A program made the translations under genes and the position numbers. Below the pieces are notes generated by a model. That model was not told the origin of the DNA and did no database searches. It saw only the letters and a program-made list of their open reading frames with translations. Shown here in pieces: positions 15,638 through 21,795 of a stretch of 64,000 bases of DNA. Within the stretch, counting starts at the first letter, position 1. Each line of letters starts with the position of its first letter. Origin of the DNA: DASZTV01 sp035550655. GTDB taxonomy: Bacteria > Actinomycetota > Actinomycetes > JAFAQI01. The stretch is from assembly GCA_035550655.1 (NCBI GenBank), contig DASZOU010000032.1, forward strand, positions 62,001 to 126,000, read 5' to 3'.

Positions 15638-16479
15638 GAAATACGCTCGCGCTGACCACCGCCCGCGTGCCGAATGAAGATGCTGTCGACGAAGCCGTCG
15701 AGGTCCATGGTCAGCCCGAGTTTCGGCCTCCCGCGTTGCGGCGGGTCGTCCTCGACGTTGAAGAATCGAACGACGCCGCGCTGGACCGCCTCGTCGTACC
15801 TGAACTCTTGTCCTGCATGGGTGAAATGTTCACGGTCGCCCGCGCTGTAGAGCGCCACGACGGCCAAGTCCGCACGATCGCGCTGGCTACCAAGGCTGGG
15901 ATCTATTCGGCCCGTCCTTGCACGGAGATGCGCGACCGTATGAGCGAACGAGCTCGGGCCGGTCCCGCGCTTATCTGTGGTCGCAGCGACCGGCATGAAG
16001 TAGACCCCGACGATGAACGCTGCCGCCTGATAGTCGTGGATAACGCGCAGCTCGTCTTGAAGCTCGTATGTCCGGCCAGTCAGATTCTTGTCGTAGTTGA
16101 GAGCCGCTCGATCGCGGAAGTTCAAGCCCTTCAGCGAGAGACCGATCTGCAGTCCGGAGACAAGGGATGAGACCGTGACGTCGACCTTCTTCTTGCGACT
16201 GCCGGCAACGAAGACCGGCGGTTCGCTTCCACCCGCGTCGGGAAGGACCGTATAGCGTCGCGCGCCTTGGTGACGACGCACTTCCGCTGCGATCATTCGC
16301 GCGCAGGCGTCAGCGAGCTTGTTGCTCCACTGGATCTTTGCGTTGCCCTCCTCACCGTTTATCAACGAGTCGCGCGGACGAAAACGTCGGTCGGCCTCGT
16401 CGAGCGCGGCAAGGAATCGAGTGTCTGGCTCCAACTCAATCCAGCGGGTGGCTCGGTGAGATGGCCGTCGAGGACTCAT
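15610..16479 (-). CDS. Candidate type II restriction endonuclease
   Basis: A 289-residue protein placed directly downstream of an m5C methyltransferase on the same strand, as in type II restriction-modification pairs. A possible PD-(D/E)xK nuclease site is RKKKVDVTV followed by LQIGLSLKGLNF, with Asp100 and a Ser115-x-Lys117 motif. The last position is Ser-x-Lys, not the classical Glu-x-Lys. The region NKLADACARMIAAEVRR gives a candidate upstream acidic helix. I do not recognise a named enzyme or specificity. The endonuclease role is inferred mostly from context. Confidence 0.65.
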   Translation of the reverse strand: MSPRRPSHRATRWIELEPDTRFLAALDEADRRFRPRDSLINGEEGNAKIQWSNKLADACARMIAAEVRRHQGARRYTVLPDAGGSEPPVFVAGSRKKKVDVTVSSLVSGLQIGLSLKGLNFRDRAALNYDKNLTGRTYELQDELRVIHDYQAAAFIVGVYFMPVAATTDKRGTGPSSFAHTVAHLRARTGRIDPSLGSQRDRADLAVVALYSAGDREHFTHAGQEFRYDEAVQRGVVRFFNVEDDPPQRGRPKLGLTMDLDGFVDSIFIRHAGGGQRERISYSEPEPDE

Positions 16480-16537
16480 CGATCAACTCGCACATGCAGC
16501 CGTGCCACGTGCGTCACCTTACGGTCGACGCCGGTGG

Positions 16538-17704
16538 TTATCCCGTCGACGCACCGGTCTCAGCGAGTTGGGCTGCGACGGCCTGCCGGAACCCCGGGTA
16601 TCTGCCGAGGTTGCCCTTCGACAGACGACTATGGAATCCGGCTAGCCCACGAGGCGACAGGGGTTGGGCTGCCTGAGCGTTGACTACGTCGAGCAAATGC
16701 TTGTGCTTGGTGCGGGTCGGGAACTCTGAGACCGACACGCGGACGACCTTGCCGTCTTGTCCGTACGCGGCAGTCGGCCAGGCGCCCCTTGGCTCCCACA
16801 CTTCGCCCTCACCAGCCCATTGACCTGGTGAGGCGAGTCGTCGTGCGACCCACTCGGCGACACCGACGGTTACGGCATTCCCGACGAGTTTCCAGCGCGG
16901 TCCCTTACCGCGGGTGGTCTCGGCTGGCCTCGTCCAACCTCTGGGGAAGCCTTGCATTGCCTCGGCGTCCTCAATGCTCGGCACGATCAAGCTTCGCGTG
17001 GGGTCGCCGTGCGTCACCCAGACGGCGGGTGGCGAAGGGATACCGAGTGTTGATCCGCCCTTGAGGGTCGGGACGGCGTCCTGAGCCCATCCGAGGCCTC
17101 GGACACCCTCGGTCCAATAGAAGCCGAACGCGTCGTCCCGATACTGCTCGGTCGCCTCGCCGACATCGTCAGTCAACAAGACGTCGCGAGGGTCACCGTC
17201 CCGAGAAGCGACGATGATTACGCGTCGGCGCCTCTGTGGGACGCCTGTGAAGCGAGAGTCGACGACTCGGTAGGCCCATCGGTAGTCGAGGGCTTCTAGC
17301 TCCTCGACCAGATACGCCATCGCCTCACCACCGCCGAGAGCGAGCATGTTCGCGACGTTCTCGATGAGAAGCCATGCGGGCGCGTTCGCCTTCGCGTCGC
17401 GGATGAGCTCAAGAGCGGACGTCACCAGGCCGGACTGCTCACCTGAGATACCTGCCGTCCGGCCCGCCTGTGAAAGGTCGGTGCATGGAAACCCGAGCGT
17501 CAGCACATCCAGACGGCGCGGTAACCGTCGCAAGTCGCGGACGTCCTCATGCCATGCGGCGGGTTCGAATCGCTTTCGGAGCACGGCGAGAGCCGGTCCC
17601 CAGTTCTCACACAGCAGTTCGGTGGTGACGTTGTCTTCCCCAAGGGCACGCTGGAAGCCGCGCTCAATGCCGCCGATACCAGCGAACAGCCCCGCGATCC
17701 GCAC
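16538..17704 (-). CDS. DNA (cytosine-5-)-methyltransferase
   Basis: A 388-residue m5C methyltransferase with all main motifs in order. Motif I is AGLFAGIGGIERGF (residues 4-17). Motif IV is GFPCTDLSQAG with catalytic Cys74. Motif VI is LLIENVANM with Glu115, motif VIII is GVPQRRRR, and motif X is LVGNAVTVGVAEWV. Between VIII and IX lies the target-recognition region, about residues 165-250. A C-terminal tail of about 100 residues follows motif X. It is the first gene of the minus-strand RM operon and starts 325 bp from the capsid gene. It would protect element and host DNA from the partner nuclease. Confidence 0.95.
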   Translation of the reverse strand: MRIAGLFAGIGGIERGFQRALGEDNVTTELLCENWGPALAVLRKRFEPAAWHEDVRDLRRLPRRLDVLTLGFPCTDLSQAGRTAGISGEQSGLVTSALELIRDAKANAPAWLLIENVANMLALGGGEAMAYLVEELEALDYRWAYRVVDSRFTGVPQRRRRVIIVASRDGDPRDVLLTDDVGEATEQYRDDAFGFYWTEGVRGLGWAQDAVPTLKGGSTLGIPSPPAVWVTHGDPTRSLIVPSIEDAEAMQGFPRGWTRPAETTRGKGPRWKLVGNAVTVGVAEWVARRLASPGQWAGEGEVWEPRGAWPTAAYGQDGKVVRVSVSEFPTRTKHKHLLDVVNAQAAQPLSPRGLAGFHSRLSKGNLGRYPGFRQAVAAQLAETGASTG

Positions 17705-18028
17705 CGATGATCCTTTCCGAAGGGCTGTGACTTACCCAGACTGCCACGCTGAGGTGACACTCGCCGCCCGCCACGCACATCAGGGCGCGAGTGGTTGACC
17801 GGCCGCGCCGGTCCGTCAGCGGGACGTCCTCGAATCGGCGTGTGAAATGCGTCGACCTAGGGAGTCCGCCGCCTATTCTCGTAGTGACACGTCCTACTGG
17901 CGCGAGTTGGTAGGACGAGCCAGCACAGAGCATCCGGACTGTGCGGCGAACGCCTCCGGCGCCCGTGATGGGGCCGAAGACCGGCGGGTCGGTAACCGGG
18001 TCGAGAACACATCGACCGGAGGCCCGCA
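17705..18028. other. Divergent control region between the RM operon and the capsid gene
   Basis: This 324-bp gap separates the methyltransferase start (minus) from the capsid start (plus). It holds a small stem ACCGGC/GCCGGT near 17799 and an inverted repeat CGTCCTAC/GTAGGACG at 17890-17897 and 17910-17917. A weak promoter-like pair GTCGAC and TATTCT is spaced by 17 bp and faces the capsid. A 61-codon frame from 17847 ends in TGA overlapping the capsid ATG, but it has no ribosome binding site and a biased composition, so I do not call it a gene. Confidence 0.5.
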
Positions 18029-19621
18029 ATGAAGTACCCACGACTGCGCCAGCTCGCCGCACTGACGGCGTCCGGCTTCGCCACGCTCGAGTCGATCGAC
18101 ACGGCGCTGCAGCCCGACCTCGATTCGCTCCTAAGCGAACTTCGCGGCTACGCGACTACCTGCCGCGACGCGACGCGCACTACCGACGGCCAGGTCGAGG
18201 CGCTTCGCGAGATCGCCAGCGCCGTGCAGGAGATCGAGACGCGGACTACCGCGCTGTCGACGCCTCCACCGCGCCCGACTCCCGGGCAGGCAGCGCGCCA
18301 TGTGCCGCCCGGGATGCGTCGCCCGGCGCCCGAGGTGATCGCCGCGAGCGCTGCAGGCCGAATCGGGACCCGACTGGTCGCGACGACTGCGAGCGGTCAG
18401 GACTTGCGACATGAGGAGATCGAGGATTTCGAGGACCTCGGGCGACGGATGTGCGATGCGCTCCGCGTGACCGCCGGTGTTCCGCGGCTCAAGGGGCGGG
18501 TAGTCGTCGCTGCGCTGCTCACGGACGACTACCCCGAGGAGCGCCACCTCCGGCACGGCGACGTGAAGGGCAATGCGGCGAAGCTCCGCGCCATCACCGA
18601 GCCGGGCGCCCTCATCGCGTCGGGGGGCATCTGCGCGCCGGTGGCCGTGGACTACACGATCCCTAACTGGTCGAGCGACGACAGGCCCATCAAGGCTGGC
18701 CTTCCCCTGTTCCAGGCCGACCGAGGAGGTCTGACCTTCGTCGCTCCGCCGACGATCAGCGACCTTGCCGACGCGACGGCGATCTGGTCGGAGACGACCG
18801 ACGCGAACCCTGGCACCTCGACGAAGCCGGTGCACGTCGTCACGTGTGGCGACACCGACAACGTGCTCGTGGACGCGATCCCGACCCGGCTGCGGTTCGG
18901 CAACATGGCGGGCCGCTACTTCCCGGAGCAGGTGGCGGCCAACGTCGCGGTCGCGCTCGCGCAGGCGGCGCGCGAGGCCGAGACCAATCTTTGGGACAAG
19001 GTCATCGCCGCCGGCAAGGTCGCGACGAACGTGGAGTACGTCGGGGCGACGCGAGATCTGTTGGCGACGATCGACCTTGCCAACGTCGCGCTGCGAGACC
19101 GGCACCGAATGGCCGACGGCCAGCGCGTCCGTGTGCTCCTGCACCGGCTGTTCCGCGACATGCTCCGCGCCGATCTCGCCCGCGAGATCGGCCACCAGCA
19201 GGGCGAGATCGACTCTCTCGCCATCACCGACGCGCAGGTCGATGCTTGGCTCGACGTTCGCGGTATCACGCCGATCTGGGCGATGGACTCCCCGACGCCG
19301 GTCACCCTCAGCGGTGTCGCGATCCCGGCTCAGAGCTTCGGCGCCCAGACCAACGGCGGGTCGCTGGCGGCGTGGCCGTCGCACTGCGCGTTCACGATCT
19401 TCGCCGAGGGGTCGTTCCAGTTCCTCGACGGCGGCCGCCTCGACCTCGGCGTCGTCCGGGACTCGACGTTGGAGGCGACGAACGACTACGAGACGTTCGT
19501 CGAGCCGTTCGAGACTGCGGCGTTCCGCGGCGTGGAGTCGTCGACGATCGTCGTGCCGCTCGCCCCGTCCGGCGCGTCGGTCGGCACCGTCGCCCCGAGC
19601 GGGTATGTCAGCGGCAGTTAG
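18029..19621 (+). CDS. HK97-like phage major capsid protein
   Basis: A 530-residue structural protein. GGAGG about 7 nt before the ATG gives a clear ribosome site. Residues 1-85 form a helical, coiled-coil-like delta or scaffold region (DLDSLLSELRGYA to VQEIETRTTAL) followed by a Pro-rich linker. The rest has HK97-fold capsid features: an N-arm, then TIPNWSSDDRPIKAGLPLF, the spine-helix segment PEQVAANVAVALAQAAREAE, and a C-terminal P-domain-like region ending SGYVSGS. No separate prohead protease or scaffold gene is present, so the delta domain may be kept or cut by a helper's protease. The family call is by overall pattern. Confidence 0.8.
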   Translation: MKYPRLRQLAALTASGFATLESIDTALQPDLDSLLSELRGYATTCRDATRTTDGQVEALREIASAVQEIETRTTALSTPPPRPTPGQAARHVPPGMRRPAPEVIAASAAGRIGTRLVATTASGQDLRHEEIEDFEDLGRRMCDALRVTAGVPRLKGRVVVAALLTDDYPEERHLRHGDVKGNAAKLRAITEPGALIASGGICAPVAVDYTIPNWSSDDRPIKAGLPLFQADRGGLTFVAPPTISDLADATAIWSETTDANPGTSTKPVHVVTCGDTDNVLVDAIPTRLRFGNMAGRYFPEQVAANVAVALAQAAREAETNLWDKVIAAGKVATNVEYVGATRDLLATIDLANVALRDRHRMADGQRVRVLLHRLFRDMLRADLAREIGHQQGEIDSLAITDAQVDAWLDVRGITPIWAMDSPTPVTLSGVAIPAQSFGAQTNGGSLAAWPSHCAFTIFAEGSFQFLDGGRLDLGVVRDSTLEATNDYETFVEPFETAAFRGVESSTIVVPLAPSGASVGTVAPSGYVSGS

Positions 19622-19794
19622 GAACCGTTCTCTGGGCGGACGACAAGCGTGATGCCCGCCTGTCGGGCTCGTTCCACCAGGTCGTTGATCAAGGTGTGCA
19701 CCTGACCAACAACCGCGGCCACGATGGCCTCGTCGTTCGTTGCCGGGCCATGACAAGAGACGTCCCATTCGTCGTACAGCACGGCGTAGATCAT
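19618..19794 (-). CDS. Hypothetical 58-aa protein
   Basis: A short minus-strand gene that begins MIYAVLYDEWDVSCHG and ends TLVVRPENGS. It follows the XRE regulator gene by 34 bp on the same strand, and its TAA overlaps the capsid TAG by 3 bp. The sequence is well balanced (acidic N-terminus, amphipathic helix from about residue 22 to 45, beta-like end). A small XRE-plus-partner arrangement is common for control or antitoxin modules. I do not recognise the family. Confidence 0.5.
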   Translation of the reverse strand: MIYAVLYDEWDVSCHGPATNDEAIVAAVVGQVHTLINDLVERARQAGITLVVRPENGS

Positions 19795-19828
19795 GCCTGG
19801 GCCAGACGGTGGGCCGACCGCCGGGAGG

Positions 19829-20062
19829 CTAACCGGAGTCGCGAAACAGGTCAGCTGGATGTACGCCCAGCGCTTCCGCGATCATCAGCACCCAAGTAAC
19901 CGTCGCGCTCGTGGTGCCGTGCTCCACGCGGATCAACTGGCGTGCCGACACCCCCGCCTTCTCCGCGAGCGTCTCGATGCTCAACCCCTGCGCCTCGCGC
20001 AGACGCCGCAATCGCATCCCCCATGCGATCAGATCTGCGTCGGGAGGGACACGGTCGGGCAC
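19829..20062 (-). CDS. XRE-family transcriptional regulator
   Basis: A 77-residue cro/CI-like DNA-binding protein. The helix-turn-helix is MRLRRLREAQGLSIETLAEK then GVSARQLIRVEHGTT, with the usual dimer-supporting end WVLMIAEALGVHPADLF. It could repress the element, or act as a controller protein for the RM system, since C proteins have this size and fold. A perfect palindrome TGACATATATGTCA lies 34 bp upstream of its start, between it and the divergent lipoprotein gene, and is the likely operator. Confidence 0.88.
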   Translation of the reverse strand: MPDRVPPDADLIAWGMRLRRLREAQGLSIETLAEKAGVSARQLIRVEHGTTSATVTWVLMIAEALGVHPADLFRDSG

Positions 20063-20096
20063 GCCTCACGGTTTCCGGTACCCAGTGGGCACGCCA

Positions 20097-20110
20097 TGAC
20101 ATATATGTCA
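20097..20110. promoter_or_regulatory. Perfect 14-bp palindrome, probable XRE operator
   Basis: TGACATATATGTCA lies between the divergent XRE (start 20062) and lipoprotein (start 20121) genes. Its AT-rich centre could overlap -10 elements facing both ways. Binding there would let one regulator control both genes. Confidence 0.65.
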
Positions 20111-20120
20111 GGATCGGGGC

Positions 20121-20492
20121 ATGGCTGAATCGCGCCGGACTCATCGAATGGCGTGTATCGCAGGCGTGATCGTCTTGCTGAGCGTGAGCGGTTGCTCGAG
20201 CTCCCAGAGCAAGATCAGCGCCACGGTCACGGGCTGGCAACCGGAGGGCGCCAATCACGTCGCGGCGACCGTCAGATACACGAACCATGGGTCCAGCCCG
20301 GCCACTGCCTATTGCACGGTCGCTGCGCTCGACAGCGGAGGTTCCGACGTCGGAGACGACACGGACGGACCAGCCAACAAGATCCCCCCCGGCGGGGCCA
20401 CGAACATTCGAATGCTCATCAAGACCTCCATCAATAGCCACCTCGTCTCAAGCGTCAAGGCCGTAGGCGGCGGCTCCTGCGCCACCGTTTGA
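20121..20492 (+). CDS. Small lipoprotein carried by the element
   Basis: A 123-residue exported protein. The signal peptide HRMACIAGVIVLLSVSGC ends in a good lipobox (SVSGC, Cys25). The mature part has the sequence VAATVRYTNHGSSPATAYC and later GGATNIRMLIKT, a beta-sandwich-like pattern of the kind seen in FxLYD/DUF-type lipoproteins. It sits at the right end of the element, 85 bp from attR, and is divergent from the XRE gene. A surface lipoprotein at a prophage end suggests a lysogenic-conversion or exclusion role, but that is inference. Confidence 0.75.
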   Translation: MAESRRTHRMACIAGVIVLLSVSGCSSSQSKISATVTGWQPEGANHVAATVRYTNHGSSPATAYCTVAALDSGGSDVGDDTDGPANKIPPGGATNIRMLIKTSINSHLVSSVKAVGGGSCATV

Positions 20493-20577
20493 TCTTGTCC
20501 AGCTGAGTCCCCAAACTCCGATTCGCCCAACGGCGGGCCGGACAAGATTTGGGTGAACTAAGAGAACCCTCGTTCCG

Positions 20578-20586
20578 CCGAACGTC
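20578..20586. other. attR core of the integrated element
   Basis: Second copy of CCGAACGTC, in the same orientation as attL. Element sequence lies to the left and sedolisin sequence to the right. The 11,782-bp offset between the cores is the element length. Confidence 0.85.
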
Positions 20587-21536
20587 AACCAGCCGCTCGC
20601 GCCCTGAAACGCCAGGCTGTCGTAGACCGCGACTCCGGTCGCGGGATCCGCGACGGCCGAGACGTCGGCCACGGCCCGGCCGGCGCAGCCGGTCGTCGAG
20701 GCCTGCTGCCAGGTGGTGGCGTTGTCCGCCGAGCAGCCGCTACCGGTCCCTGACCAGGCGGTCTCGGCGAAGCCCCGGCGTGAGGTCGATCGCCGCAGCG
20801 TCGTACCGCCCACCGCCGTCACCCATTTCGATGACGCCGGGTAGCTCACGGCGTACCCGGAGTCGCCGGCTGACGCCGTGATCGCGACCCCGGCGTGGTG
20901 GAAGAAGCGGCCGTACGACGTGTCCTTCATGTCCGGGCCACCCCAGCTGTTGCTGACGGCGTCCGCGCCGAGCGACACGGCGGTGTCGACGGCGGCGCCA
21001 AGGTTCGCCATCGACGCGGTGTCGGCCTCGACCAGCAGGACATGGCAGTTCGGGCACACCGCCGAGACCATGTCGAGGTCGAGCGACTCCTCCTCGGCCC
21101 AGCCCGGGTCGGCGACCGGCAGGTCCGCGCCGCCGCGCTGGCTGACCTTGTCGAAGCAGCCGTTGGCGGTGGTGCAGGGTGGCAGCTGGAACTGCGCGCG
21201 GTAGACCGCGAGGTCGCGCTCGGCGTTCGGGTCGTCGTACGCGTCGACGATCGCGACCGTCTCGCCCGTGCCGGCTTCGCCTGATGGCAGCGAGTACGCG
21301 GACTGCAGGTCAGCGAGGCCGTAGCCGAGCGGCGCGGTTGCGTGCTGGACCCGCCCGGACCGGAAGCGATCAAGTCGGATCGCGAAGCAGCGCGCCTTCG
21401 CGGTCCCGACGTGCCGGCACACCGACGTGTCATGCCGGGTCACGCTCGAGCGGGCAGCGGCAGTGGCCGACGGCGCGGCCGCCAACCCGATCGCAGCGGC
21501 GAAAACGGGGAGCAAGAACGAATGGGATCGGTGCAC
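20578..21536 (-). pseudogene. Sedolisin (S53) protease, N-terminal part interrupted by the element
   Basis: A secreted protease whose frame is intact from the signal peptide (HRSHSFLLPVFAAAIGLAAA) to LTFGGT at the element edge. The catalytic Glu/Asp pair lies in WAEEESLDLDMVSAVCP, and ASAGDSGYAVSYPAS carries the oxyanion-hole Asp. The catalytic serine is on the other fragment at 8567-8804. In the integrated state the frame runs about 130 bp into the element and ends at 20448, giving a secreted product without the Ser. The GTG at 21536 is favoured because GGAGG lies 7 nt before it; the ATG at 21542 is only 1 nt after that site. Confidence 0.9.
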
Positions 21537-21668
21537 GGGCATACCTCCGGTCAAGGTGGACGACCCGAGCACGATGCTGGTCAGCCCGAGGGCGCCGCGA
21601 TGGCCACTGGGGGAGTGTGGACAGAGTGGCTACAACCCGAAGCTGTGACCCCTTGGCCGGCGTTCGGA

Positions 21669-21707
21669 TGTGACATAGGTGTTGTGAATCTCAGCACTTA
21701 TGTGACA
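21669..21707. repeat. 39-bp hairpin unit 1 (13-13-13)
   Basis: TGTGACATAGGTG (21669-21681) and CACTTATGTGACA (21695-21707) pair at 11 of 13 positions around a 13-nt loop. The next unit has the same layout and nearly the same arms. The pair lies between the ceramidase-like stop and the sedolisin start, both on the minus strand. Confidence 0.7.
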
Positions 21708-21732
21708 TGAGGGCGGTGAAACGCGACACGGG

Positions 21733-21771
21733 TGTGACATAGGGGCGCGGTGTCACAACCCCTATGTGACA
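21733..21771. repeat. 39-bp hairpin unit 2 (13-13-13)
   Basis: TGTGACATAGGGG (21733-21745) and CCCCTATGTGACA (21759-21771) pair at 12 of 13 positions with a 13-nt loop. The loop itself holds TGTCACA, so TGTCACA and TGTGACA also form a 7-7-7 palindrome (21751-21771). The unit starts 64 bp after unit 1. Confidence 0.75.
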
Positions 21772-21795
21772 TTCGATCCGCGAGGGCGGCCGGGC

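Larger units (their letters stand above)
8796..20586 (+). mobile_element. phiRv1-like satellite/prophage element with RM cargo, about 11.8 kb
   Basis: The element is bounded by 9-bp direct repeats (8796-8804 and 20578-20586) and splits an S53 protease gene. In order it carries a serine integrase, an excisionase-like HTH protein, an unknown protein, a RecA/RepA-like ATPase, a small serine recombinase, small and large terminase, two small proteins, a restriction endonuclease candidate and m5C methyltransferase on the other strand, a major capsid protein, a 58-residue protein, an XRE regulator and a lipoprotein. There is no portal, prohead protease, tail, lysin or holin. This gene set and order resemble M. 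tuberculosis phiRv1/phiRv2 and capsid-encoding satellites. That it can be packaged with a helper phage is inference. Confidence 0.88.

Noticed and set aside
20448..20577. Extension of the sedolisin N-terminal frame into the element
   Set aside because: These codons are element sequence read by chance after the insertion; they are not part of the original protein.
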